64,000 nt of DNA from Gracilimonas sp034520725 (lineage in GTDB: Bacteria > Bacteroidota > Rhodothermia > Balneolales > Balneolaceae): contig JAXHNH010000014.1 in NCBI GenBank assembly GCA_034520725.1, forward strand, positions 62,001-126,000, read 5' to 3'. The notes below the pieces were generated by a model. The model had not been told where the DNA came from, searched no databases, and saw nothing but the letters and a program-made list of their open reading frames with translations. A program made the translations under genes and the position numbers. Shown piece after piece: positions 56,736-64,000 of the stretch. Every line of letters starts with the position of its first letter. The first letter of the stretch is position 1.

Positions 56736-57263
56736 ATGAAAAAACTTCCATTACTGATCCTCGGAATGATCCTGATCGGGTTAATAAGTGCCTGTGATAC
56801 GCGAAAGAATCCCAGAGACCTGAGCCAGCAGGATACAAAAATTGATGAGGTGATCTGGAATGCCACCTTTTATGATCTTGAGGGAAATCAAGTTTCCATT
56901 CAGGATTATGCCGGCAAGGTTGTCATGGTCGATTTTTGGGAAACCTGGTGCAGTCCCTGTTTGCAGGTGTTTCCGGCTATGGACTCTCTTCAAAGAGAGT
57001 ATAGCGAAGATTTTGTAATGCTTGCTGTAAACTTGAATAATTCCGATTCTGACGAAGATGTCACTAATTTTAAAAACAATAACGATTACACTTTTAAATA
57101 TCTGCTTGATAAAAATAGTGTAGGAGCAGAGGTGATCACGCTTGGGATCCCATTCAAAGTATTTTTTGATACAGAGGGATATTTGATCAAATCTGAGCTG
57201 GGTTTATCCGGTAACGACTACAACGACGCAAAAGAAATTATAGAACAACACAAAACATCATAA
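56736..57263 (+). CDS. TlpA-like thioredoxin-fold lipoprotein
   Basis: A 175-residue protein with a lipoprotein signal (LLILGMILIGLISAC). The thioredoxin fold starts at about residue 45: VSIQDYAGKVVMVDFWETWCSPCLQVFPAMDSLQ with active site CSPC, then LGIPFKVFFDTEGYL holding the cis-Pro. TlpA/ResA-like proteins act as periplasmic thiol-disulfide reductases, often for cytochrome c or outer-membrane protein maturation. It ends 5 bases before ahcY, so the two may be co-transcribed. Confidence 0.9.
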   Translation: MKKLPLLILGMILIGLISACDTRKNPRDLSQQDTKIDEVIWNATFYDLEGNQVSIQDYAGKVVMVDFWETWCSPCLQVFPAMDSLQREYSEDFVMLAVNLNNSDSDEDVTNFKNNNDYTFKYLLDKNSVGAEVITLGIPFKVFFDTEGYLIKSELGLSGNDYNDAKEIIEQHKTS

Positions 57264-57268
57264 ATAAT

Positions 57269-58582
57269 ATGCCTGAAGTAAAAGAAGAGAAACTACCCTA
57301 TAAAGTTAAAGATATTTCGCAGGCCCATTACGGTCGGCAGGAAATTGAGCTTGCCGAAGCTGAAATGCCGGGTTTGATGGCACTGCGTGAGGAATACGGA
57401 GAAGAGCAACCATTGAAAGGCGCACGCATTGCCGGTTGCCTTCACATGACTATTCAAACAGCCGTTTTGATCGAAACGCTGATCGAGTTGGGGGCGGATG
57501 TAACCTGGTCGTCATGTAATATTTATTCCACTCAGGACCATGCAGCCGCTGCCATGGCAGAAGCCGGCGTTCCTGTTTATGCGTGGAAAGGCATGACTGA
57601 AGAAGAATTTGACTGGGCTATTGAACAGACCCTGGTCTTCCCTGATGGTCAGCCTCTGAATATGATCCTTGATGACGGTGGTGATCTCACCAATATGGTG
57701 CTCGACCGCTATCCTGAATTGGTTGATGGTATCAACGGAATTTCTGAAGAAACCACTACCGGGGTTCTTCGTTTGATAGAACGTGAACGTAAAGGAACTC
57801 TTACACTTCCTGCCATTAACGTGAATGACTCCGTTACCAAGTCCAAGTTTGACAATAAATATGGATGTAAGGAATCTGCAGCGGATGCTATTCGTCGCGC
57901 CACCGACGTAATGATGGCCGGTAAGGTTGCCGTTGTGGGTGGATACGGAGATGTGGGGAAAGGAACTGCCGCTTCGCTTAAAGGTGCCGGAGCCCGTGTT
58001 ATCGTAACTGAGATCGATCCGATTTGTGCCCTTCAGGCTGCTATGGATGGCTTTGAAGTCAAAAAAATGGATGAGGCCGCTGAGAGAGGCGACATTTTTG
58101 TGACCGCAACCGGTAACAAAGACATTATCACAGACCGCCACTTCAAGAAAATGAAGGATAAAGCGATAGTTGGAAATATTGGCCACTTTGATAATGAGAT
58201 CGACGTTGCATGGCTGAAGAAAAATGCAAAGGAAGAGAATATCAAGCCACAAGTTGACATCTTTACCCTGAATGACAGTGGTAAACAAGTGGTACTTCTT
58301 TCACAGGGAAGATTGATGAACCTGGGTAATGCAACCGGACATCCATCTTTTGTAATGAGTAACAGTTTCACAAATCAGACTCTGGCCCAGATCGCACTTT
58401 GGAATCGCCCGGAGGAATTCGAGCCCGGCGTTCACGTACTACCAAAATCTTTGGATGAGAAAGTAGCCCGTCTGCATTTATCCAAGATAGGTGTAGAACT
58501 TGAAACACTGACTGAAGATCAGGCTGAATACATTGGCGTTCCGATCACCGGACCTTATAAGTCAGATCAGTACCGTTATTAA
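57269..58582 (+). CDS. ahcY: Adenosylhomocysteinase
   Basis: An intact 437-residue S-adenosylhomocysteine hydrolase. GARIAGCLHMTIQTAVLIETLIELGADVTWSSCNIYSTQDHAAAAMAE in the source, VNDSVTKSKFDNKYGCKESAADAI and VAVVGGYGDVGKGTAASLKGAGARVIVTEIDPICALQA (the NAD fold) are canonical. It ends in GPYKSDQYRY, the family terminus that completes the partner's NAD site. It splits S-adenosylhomocysteine to adenosine and homocysteine in the methyl cycle. Confidence 0.97.
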   Translation: MPEVKEEKLPYKVKDISQAHYGRQEIELAEAEMPGLMALREEYGEEQPLKGARIAGCLHMTIQTAVLIETLIELGADVTWSSCNIYSTQDHAAAAMAEAGVPVYAWKGMTEEEFDWAIEQTLVFPDGQPLNMILDDGGDLTNMVLDRYPELVDGINGISEETTTGVLRLIERERKGTLTLPAINVNDSVTKSKFDNKYGCKESAADAIRRATDVMMAGKVAVVGGYGDVGKGTAASLKGAGARVIVTEIDPICALQAAMDGFEVKKMDEAAERGDIFVTATGNKDIITDRHFKKMKDKAIVGNIGHFDNEIDVAWLKKNAKEENIKPQVDIFTLNDSGKQVVLLSQGRLMNLGNATGHPSFVMSNSFTNQTLAQIALWNRPEEFEPGVHVLPKSLDEKVARLHLSKIGVELETLTEDQAEYIGVPITGPYKSDQYRY

Positions 58583-58612
58583 AACAGGCTTCAGGCCAAT
58601 TATAATAACAAC

Positions 58613-58788
58613 TGTCATTGCGAGAAGATCATAAAGTATAACGTAGGTTTGTGAAATTAAACGACGCGGCAATCTACCTGATGCAATTTGGGATAGTAAA
58701 CAACGAGATGTTGACGTTCCGGTTGCTACGAATCAGCAGATTGCCACAGGCTGTGTTCGCTACCGCTTACAACAGCCTTCGCAATGAC
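58613..58788. repeat. MITE-like repeat with GTCATTGCGA termini
   Basis: The ends GTCATTGCGAGAAG (58613-58626) and CTTCGCAATGAC (58777-58788) are inverted copies. Between them lie CGGCAATCT and AGATTGCC words in inverted order. The form is that of small non-coding inverted repeats common between bacterial genes. No transposase for it is visible. Confidence 0.65.
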
Positions 58789-58826
58789 GAGTTTGTGGTG
58801 GGTTATTTTTAAAAAACGGCATAAAA

Positions 58827-58854
58827 AACCGCCGCCATTTATATTGAGGCGGTT
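58827..58854. terminator. GC-rich hairpin AACCGCC/GGCGGTT
   Basis: 7-base arms around a 14-base loop. No T-run follows directly, so it may support the terminator that comes just after it. Confidence 0.45.
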
Positions 58855-58863
58855 CAGAAAAAT

Positions 58864-58905
58864 AAAGATCCCGCAATGTTTACTCAGTGCAGGATCTTTT
58901 TTTAT
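58864..58905. terminator. Bidirectional intrinsic terminator after ahcY and the STAS gene
   Basis: AAAGATCCCGCA pairs with TGCAGGATCTTT (one mismatch) around a 12-base loop, followed on the plus strand by TTTTTT and preceded by an A-rich stretch, so it works in both directions between the two convergent genes. Confidence 0.8.
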
Positions 58906-58909
58906 ATAC

Positions 58910-59254
58910 TTATTTTTTCTCGAAATGAGCCACGGCTTCATCAAGGGTACGAAAATGATTGAAAACTTTAATAAGCTGGGTTACCATCAATAAACTTTCG
59001 ATCTTTTTATCTGCCTGGCATATCACCAACTCACCGCCGGCGTTCTTCATAGTTGTAAGTCCACCGATAAGGATTCCAAGACCGGACGAATTCATAAACT
59101 TCACTTTACTCAGATCAACAACAACTTCTTTTTTTCCTTGTTCGATGAGTTTATGAAGTTCATCCCGGAAGATCTCAGCATCAGGTCCCCCCATTACATT
59201 ACCTTTCAGTTCGATAACGATACAATTATACTTTTCCGAAACATTGTAATTCAT
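58910..59254 (-). CDS. STAS-domain protein (SpoIIAA-like anti-sigma factor antagonist)
   Basis: A 114-residue single-domain STAS protein: YNCIVIELKGNVMGGPDAEIFRDELHKLIEQGKKEVVVDLSKVKFMNSSGLGILIGGL in the source, with the phosphorylatable Ser in MNSSGLG. STAS proteins bind anti-sigma kinases in partner-switching systems. No RsbW-type kinase is next to it. A truncated SpoIIE-type phosphatase, the enzyme class that dephosphorylates such proteins, lies 3.2 kb away. Confidence 0.92.
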   Translation of the reverse strand: MNYNVSEKYNCIVIELKGNVMGGPDAEIFRDELHKLIEQGKKEVVVDLSKVKFMNSSGLGILIGGLTTMKNAGGELVICQADKKIESLLMVTQLIKVFNHFRTLDEAVAHFEKK

Positions 59255-59510
59255 ACTATTCCTGTTTGATTTAATTGAATGGGAACAAACTAAAAAACTG
59301 AATTAAAATCCACTTCCAGCCCTGCTTTTCATTTTGATAATACAAAAAATCTGTTAGTTTAATCGGGTCAAATAGAATTAGGGACAAATGATGGGTATTT
59401 GTTGATAAGCTTTTCTATTTAGTGTAAAAGTGGTTCTTGTTCTCTAAGCTTTCCAAGAGCATCCTTTTCTTTAGTAATAACCACTCTGTTTATTCACACC
59501 TTATTCAAGC

Positions 59511-60308
59511 ATGCTCCGATTTTTCCGCCAGATCCGTAAGCAGTTCGTCGAACAAGATAACATCCGTAAGTATATTCTTTATGCCGTTGGTGAGATCTTT
59601 CTGGTAGTCATCGGGATCTTAATTGCTCTTCAGGTAAATAATTGGAATGAAAACCAAGCACTAAGATCGCAGGAAGCCGTCTATCTGCAGTTTATACTCG
59701 ATGACCTGGTGTTGCAAAAAGAAGAAAATAGTACGCAACGAACTGCAATTACGGCCCACATATCTGCAGAAGAAAAACTAATTGAGCACATAAGCAACCG
59801 GTTTCAGGTAAGTAAAGACCAAAGGAACGACGTAAAGTTTTTACTCAGCACACTTCTAGTTGGAAGAACATATGGTGCTTATGAGGCCACTTTCCTGGAT
59901 CTGACCTCATCCGGAAATATTGCTTTGATCTCTAATCAGATCCTGAAGAATCAAATCATTCAGCATTATCAGGTTCAAAAAAGAGATCGCGATGTAATTA
60001 ATAACAACACGTTAAACACTTTTATGGAATTATGGACCAAGTTAATTAATAGAGATCTGATCGTAATTAGTCCAACTGTACATAAATTTGTTAGCGATTA
60101 TAGTGCGCTCGAGTTCAACCCATCACTGGCTTTTCTAGATGAGAAATTGTTTGAAAATTTATCAAAAGAAGAGAATATGATACTTATACAGAATGTACTG
60201 GCTTACAAGGTAACCACAACAAAAATTGCAATTCGGTTTATTGATGAAAGTGACACACGCATTGATCAGCTCATTGAAGCTATAGAGTTTGAAATGGAGT
60301 ACCTGTAA
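59511..60308 (+). CDS. DUF6090-family membrane-anchored protein
   Basis: A 265-residue protein. Residues 1-45 (MLRFFRQIRKQFVEQDNIRK, YILYAVGEIFLVVIGILIALQVNNWNE) are the signature of the DUF6090 family: a basic cytoplasmic leader and one membrane helix. The remainder is predicted periplasmic and helical. The family is common in marine Bacteroidota and relatives, often in several copies per genome, with unknown function. It stands alone here, upstream of a repeat-containing gap. Confidence 0.85.
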   Translation: MLRFFRQIRKQFVEQDNIRKYILYAVGEIFLVVIGILIALQVNNWNENQALRSQEAVYLQFILDDLVLQKEENSTQRTAITAHISAEEKLIEHISNRFQVSKDQRNDVKFLLSTLLVGRTYGAYEATFLDLTSSGNIALISNQILKNQIIQHYQVQKRDRDVINNNTLNTFMELWTKLINRDLIVISPTVHKFVSDYSALEFNPSLAFLDEKLFENLSKEENMILIQNVLAYKVTTTKIAIRFIDESDTRIDQLIEAIEFEMEYL

Positions 60309-60385
60309 TATGCACTGCTACTTTTTTCCTATATACTTTGAATCACTGATTAATCGGATTAAGGGATTAACACGGATTTTTCAAT

Positions 60386-60464
60386 GTCCCGTTAGGGACA
60401 ATATGTAGGTAAAATTAATGAAACCCACCACGACCCCTTGTGCCGTCAGGTACAACATATACCA
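60386..60464 (+). repeat. Two hairpin-plus-tail repeats in tandem
   Basis: GTCCC-GTTA-GGGAC with tail AATATGTAGGTAAAA (60386-60414) is followed by a diverged copy, GTGCC-GTCA-GGTAC with tail AACATATACC (60440-60464). Same family as 41517-41596 and 45898-45927. Just upstream, 60355-60376 resembles the CACGGAT words of the 45-46 kb inverted repeat. Confidence 0.65.
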
Positions 60465-60564
60465 GGCAACATATTCGAGCATTATCTTTTTTCTACCGAT
60501 ATGCAGTCACTCCAATTGTATCTTTAAAGTAATCAGTAAAATATATCTAGAACAGATATAGTGT

Positions 60565-62121
60565 TTATCTGGCTAGATAGATTTCCAGCTCCTCAAGAGA
60601 CTTGCCTTTGGTTTCAGGTACAATCCAGATAACAAACACTAAACCAGCTGCTGCAAATGCGCCGTATATCAGAAAAGTAAGTGCACTTCCGAAGTTTGCC
60701 AATTCCCAGGGAAACACAAGCTGCACACCAAAACTGACTCCGGAATTGATCAAACCGACAAATGAAATAGCTAATCCTCGTATGTAGTTTGGAAATATTT
60801 CAGAGAACAAAACCCACATCACAGGACCAAGAGAAACCGCAAAAGACGCAACGAAACCTATGATCCCTATTAAAATTAGAGTCGCATTGATATCCGTGGC
60901 CAAAGTGATCAGTTGCGATTCGTAACTTTGGGCCACATCTTCACCCAATGTATTTGCCAAAGCCTCTTTGAATGTCAGGTCGTCATCGTAAGTTACCCCT
61001 ACCATCGGACTTATTTGTTGCTGGTTGATAGCTGCAGGAAGTTCAATGACAGTATCAGATTGCAGTGTATAAGTTGCTTTATCAAACTCATATGACAACA
61101 CGAACATACAGATCGCTATCCCTGCCAATCCAAATATGAGTAATGGCTTCCGTCCAATTTTATCAATGAAGAGTATGGCCAGCACCGTAAATACCAGATT
61201 TGTCAATCCAACCAAAATAGCCTGAACAAAGGAAGCATCAGTTCCTATACCCGATTGCTCAAAGATCATAGGGGCATAAAAGAAGACCGCATTGATCCCC
61301 GTGATCTGCTGCAGAATACCGATCACGACGCCAACTAATAACACTAACTTCAAAGCCGGTTTGAACAGATCCAGAAAAGACCTTTTCTCTTGATCCTTTT
61401 CTGCTTCAAAACTTTCCTTTACAGCTGCAAACGCTTCCCGTGCTTTTTCTTTCGTATTTACCTTGTTCAAGATCAACTGGGCTTCCTCATCCTGACCCTT
61501 CATGATCAACCATCTCGGGCTGCGTGGCACAAAAAAGAGTCCAATGAAGTATAAAATAGCCGGTATGGTTTCCAGCCCCAGCATCCACCGCCAGTTATTG
61601 GCATCTATCTGTAGTGTTTGAACCCAACCCAGATCAGACTTACCGAGTTGAAGGATCATATAATTGGTAAAAAAGGCAACCGAGATCCCCAATACGATGT
61701 TTAGTTGGTTCAATGAAACCAGGCTTCCCCTTTTTTCAGCGGGTGCCATTTCAGCAATATACATTGGAGCAATGATGAGCGAAGCTCCCACACCCAACCC
61801 CCCTATCATGCGAGCGATCACTAATAAAATAAAGGAAGGAGCAAAAGCAGATCCGATAGCGGAAATGGTATACAAAACTGCTGCAATACTTAGTACGTGT
61901 TTTCGGCTGATTCTATCACTTAAAGGTCCTGCTATAAACATGGCAATAGTTGAACTCAGCGTCAGGGAAGCAACGGCCCAGCCCAGTTCAATTTTAGAGA
62001 GATCAAACTCCAGCTCAATAAATCTGTTAACCCCTGAAATAACGGAAGCATCGAACCCCATAAGAAAACCACCCAAGGCTACAACCAATGAAACTACGTA
62101 GATATATTTATTTTTTAGCAT
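60565..62121 (-). CDS. Sugar porter-family MFS transporter
   Basis: An intact 518-residue major facilitator. Twelve helices carry the sugar-porter signatures: GGFLMGFDASVISG at helix 1, DRISRKHVL and DKIGRKPLLIFG as the two loop motifs, GGLGVGASLIIAPMYIAEMAPAEKRGSL, PRSPRWLIMKG, QQITGINAVFFYAP, and PETKGKSLEELE at the C-terminus. It probably imports a monosaccharide with H+ or Na+. An unusual insert of about 65 residues (around 365-430) lies between helices 9 and 10. No sugar-utilisation genes flank it, so the sugar is unknown. Confidence 0.92.
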   Translation of the reverse strand: MLKNKYIYVVSLVVALGGFLMGFDASVISGVNRFIELEFDLSKIELGWAVASLTLSSTIAMFIAGPLSDRISRKHVLSIAAVLYTISAIGSAFAPSFILLVIARMIGGLGVGASLIIAPMYIAEMAPAEKRGSLVSLNQLNIVLGISVAFFTNYMILQLGKSDLGWVQTLQIDANNWRWMLGLETIPAILYFIGLFFVPRSPRWLIMKGQDEEAQLILNKVNTKEKAREAFAAVKESFEAEKDQEKRSFLDLFKPALKLVLLVGVVIGILQQITGINAVFFYAPMIFEQSGIGTDASFVQAILVGLTNLVFTVLAILFIDKIGRKPLLIFGLAGIAICMFVLSYEFDKATYTLQSDTVIELPAAINQQQISPMVGVTYDDDLTFKEALANTLGEDVAQSYESQLITLATDINATLILIGIIGFVASFAVSLGPVMWVLFSEIFPNYIRGLAISFVGLINSGVSFGVQLVFPWELANFGSALTFLIYGAFAAAGLVFVIWIVPETKGKSLEELEIYLAR

Positions 62122-62164
62122 AGAGACTATTACATGATCATTTCAATTATATCGGAAACACCTA

Positions 62165-62356
62165 TTGCAGAAGGTATTTGATTTCTTAAAGGATAAGAAA
62201 TCAAAAAATTTCAAGACTTCTTATAACCTGAACTTTGTAAATACTACAAGATCTACATTAATTATTAATGAAGGTGCTACGGTTTCTAACAGTGCTGTTA
62301 GAAATGAAATTGGGATTGGGTTTCCAAATTATTTAGGATTTATAGTTAACAAGTAA
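62165..62356 (+). CDS. Short ORF of unknown nature, in frame with the following phosphatase fragment
   Basis: 63 codons reading MQKVFDFLKDKKSKNFKTSY, then INEGATVSNSAVRNEIGIGF and PNYLGFIVNK. I recognise no family, and composition is weakly protein-like. The TAA at 62354-62356 directly precedes, in the same frame, the first residues of the truncated SpoIIE phosphatase, so the insertion of this segment may be what broke that gene. Confidence 0.25.
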   Translation: MQKVFDFLKDKKSKNFKTSYNLNFVNTTRSTLIINEGATVSNSAVRNEIGIGFPNYLGFIVNK

Positions 62357-62716
62357 CAGTATTGCAATGGAGGGCATAATCTCCCCTACATCATTCGAAA
62401 AAACGGAGCCATCGAAGAGATCGAAAACACAAACGGTCTGCTGCTTGGCAAAATCGAGCCCATAGAATTCGAGACCAGGGAATTTACCTTACAACCGGGT
62501 GAAAAGATCATGATGTTTACTGATGGCGTAACAGAAGCTACTGCTGAAAATGGTGACATGTATGAAGAACCACGCCTGGAAGCCTTCCTGGCCAAACATG
62601 CCGATGACGATTTAAACAAATTAGTAAGAAGCCTGATCGTTGATGTCCTGAAATTTATGGGCAAAGCAGATCAATCTGACGATATTACGGTTCTTTCTGT
62701 TGGGTATAATGGCTAA
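62357..62716 (+). pseudogene. SpoIIE/RsbU-type PP2C phosphatase, C-terminal fragment
   Basis: The frame opens right after a stop and reads YCNGGHNLPYIIRKNGAIEEIE, then LQPGEKIMMFTDGVTEATAENGDMYEE and KADQSDDITVLSVGYNG to the TAA at 62714-62716. These are the last about 115 residues of a SpoIIE-type serine phosphatase, including the metal-binding FTDGVTEA and SDDIT motifs. The N-terminal half of the catalytic domain and any sensor are absent upstream, so it is a remnant. It may once have acted on a STAS protein such as the one at 58910. Confidence 0.75.
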
Positions 62717-62864
62717 AGATTTATAACTAGATTTGTGAAAATCGTATTTTCCACTTTAAATACTCAAGCTTATCCATCGCCAATCTTAAAATCCCGCAGT
62801 AAATACTAGTTTTTTTATAACTACATTAGTTGCCAATAGATTTACTTAACATTATACAGCCATT

Positions 62865-63956
62865 ATGCACACTGAAGATATTATGGCAAAGGTAAATAAA
62901 ACATATTCTCTTGCCCCCTTCTTTGAATTATCGTCTGATCTACTTTGTATAGCTGGCTTTGATGGCTACTTCAAAAAAATAAACCCGGCTTTATGTAAGC
63001 TATTAGGGTATTCAAAGCAGGAGCTGCTTGAAAAACCGATAAATTCTTTTATTCATCCGGATGACAAAGAGCTGACTGAGAAGCACCGGAAAAACATACG
63101 GAATAGTAAGCCACTACTGAATTTTGAAAACAGATACATTTCAAAAGATGGAAAAACAATATGGCTCTCCTGGACTTCAATGCCCGTATATGACCAAAAC
63201 TTAGTTTACGCGATTGCTAAAAATATTACCCACATCAAGAAGCATGAATCTGAAAGAAATCAATTGCTTTCTGAAGTCACAAAGATCAATCAGCGTTTAA
63301 AGCAACTTAATTATACTACAGCTCATGACTTACGGTCTCCCGTTAACAATTTATTGGCTGTTTTTAGCATGATGGATACTGGAAATATCAAAGATGAAGA
63401 AACACTGGAATTCATCGGGTTTCTTAAAACAGCTACAGATAGCCTGAAAAAGACACTCGATAATTATGTAGACGATCTACAAAGTGACAAAATACTTCAG
63501 GTACAGCTGGAAGAGCTGGAATTAGAAGAAATTTTTAATAAAGTGACCGATTCCCTTACCTCACTTCTTAAGGATGCAAACGCTAGGTTCACTATGAAGT
63601 TTGATGCCTTTAAAACAGTCAACTTCAATCAAAGTTACCTGGAAAGTATATTTCTGAATCTGATCACCAATTCGATAAAATATGCCCATCCTGATCGGGA
63701 CCCGGAAATAAACATAAACACGCAAGTTGTTGACGGGGCAAAGAAACTAATTTTTTCAGATAATGGGCAGGGCTTTGACAGTAAAAATAATCAAGACAAA
63801 GTTTTTGGGCTCTACCAAAGTTTCCATAACCATGAAGACAGCAAAGGTATAGGTCTGTATCTGGTGTATAGTCATATGACAAATTTAGGTGGGCACATAT
63901 CCGTGGATAGCGTAGTTAATAAAGGCACTACCTTTACACTTACTTTTAGAGATTAG
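62865..63956 (+). CDS. PAS-domain sensor histidine kinase
   Basis: A 363-residue kinase without membrane segments. The PAS domain (SSDLLCIAGFDGYFKKINPALCKLLGYSKQELLEKPINSFIHPDD in the source, about residues 22-140, with the PAC part ISKDGKTIWLSWTSMPVYD) precedes a short coiled coil. The HisKA-like segment follows with the phosphorylatable His in TTAHDLRSPVNN (about residue 155) and a HATPase domain with FLNLITNSIKYAHPD (N box), FSDNGQGFD and GIGLYLVYSHM. It is cytoplasmic and lacks a receiver domain. No response regulator is visible before the window ends. Confidence 0.93.
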   Translation: MHTEDIMAKVNKTYSLAPFFELSSDLLCIAGFDGYFKKINPALCKLLGYSKQELLEKPINSFIHPDDKELTEKHRKNIRNSKPLLNFENRYISKDGKTIWLSWTSMPVYDQNLVYAIAKNITHIKKHESERNQLLSEVTKINQRLKQLNYTTAHDLRSPVNNLLAVFSMMDTGNIKDEETLEFIGFLKTATDSLKKTLDNYVDDLQSDKILQVQLEELELEEIFNKVTDSLTSLLKDANARFTMKFDAFKTVNFNQSYLESIFLNLITNSIKYAHPDRDPEININTQVVDGAKKLIFSDNGQGFDSKNNQDKVFGLYQSFHNHEDSKGIGLYLVYSHMTNLGGHISVDSVVNKGTTFTLTFRD

Positions 63957-64000
63957 AACAGGGTTCTCGTTGGTCACCATCCCAAGTCGAATCAGGGAGA

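Larger units (their letters stand above)
58583..58909. other. Intergenic region with a MITE-like repeat and two hairpins
   Basis: 327 bases between the convergent ahcY and STAS genes. It contains the inverted-end repeat at 58613-58788, a hairpin at 58827-58854 and a strong bidirectional terminator at 58864-58905. No gene is visible. Confidence 0.7.

Noticed and set aside
57512..58288. 258-codon open frame on the minus strand inside ahcY
   Set aside because: It is the antisense shadow of a strongly conserved, intact ahcY frame and its residues resemble no family.
60386..60464. Possible riboswitch or attenuator upstream of a gene
   Set aside because: The two hairpins lie between the 3' ends of convergent genes and match a dispersed repeat family, so a leader-RNA role is not supported.

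Overview
This window looks like chromosomal DNA of a marine or halophilic member of the Bacteroidota/Rhodothermota/Balneolota group, most likely Balneolales. That placement is an inference from gene content, without a phylogeny: a gldC homologue, DUF6090, a TonB-dependent receptor with a carboxypeptidase-like N-terminal domain, RMDN-type TPR and TupA-like ATP-grasp proteins, and moderate GC. Only one organism seems to be present. Many genes carry several small indels (4.2-8.4, 12.6-19.4, 20.6-30.7, 44.8, 50.4 and 54.1 kb). They hit genes that should be maintained (HPr, PTS enzyme I, an ABC-F ATPase), so most are probably uncorrected sequencing errors. For these genes one overall span is given.

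Layout. 0-4 kb: an aminopeptidase P fragment, a stand-alone HSDR_N nuclease, and yidC-rnpA-rpmH. 4-9 kb: a TonB receptor/lipoprotein pair, a TPR protein and a TonB-C lipoprotein. 9-14 kb: glyS, nth, a RAYT transposase flanked by its REP palindromes, a MEMO-family protein and a hidden gldC. 14-20 kb: an ABC-F ATPase, a VOC protein, a BASS transporter and an acyltransferase. 20-23 kb: sodC, ptsI-ptsH and gatC. 23-31 kb: a surface-glycan locus (YfhO, two GT2 glycosyltransferases, a TupA-like ATP-grasp, a methyltransferase-like remnant, a flippase), then hisS. 32-34 kb: an ABC transporter with its own YtrA-type GntR regulator and a perfect palindromic operator candidate. 34-41 kb: three large ion or amino-acid transporters with cytosolic regulatory domains (APC-EIIA-TrkA_C, CPA1-TrkA_N, CPA2-USP-USP).

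41-48 kb carries lysA and an aspartokinase, separated by a repeat-rich accessory stretch. That stretch holds a MazF/RHH toxin-antitoxin pair, an HI0933-type flavoprotein between 218-bp direct repeats, and a relict of a second HI0933 gene. 48-64 kb: a CNNM/CorC-type protein, rluD, a four-helix-bundle IVP, recN, a putative D-/L-2-hydroxyglutarate oxidation pair, a TlpA-like lipoprotein with ahcY, a STAS protein, DUF6090, a sugar porter, a truncated SpoIIE phosphatase and a PAS histidine kinase.

The most unusual layer is between the genes. Several families of short palindromic repeats are present, some as inverted pairs, and in one family the hairpin stems covary between copies while loop and tail stay conserved. 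The RAYT transposase and its GTAG-headed hairpins give a mechanism for one family. The others have no recognised driver in the window.
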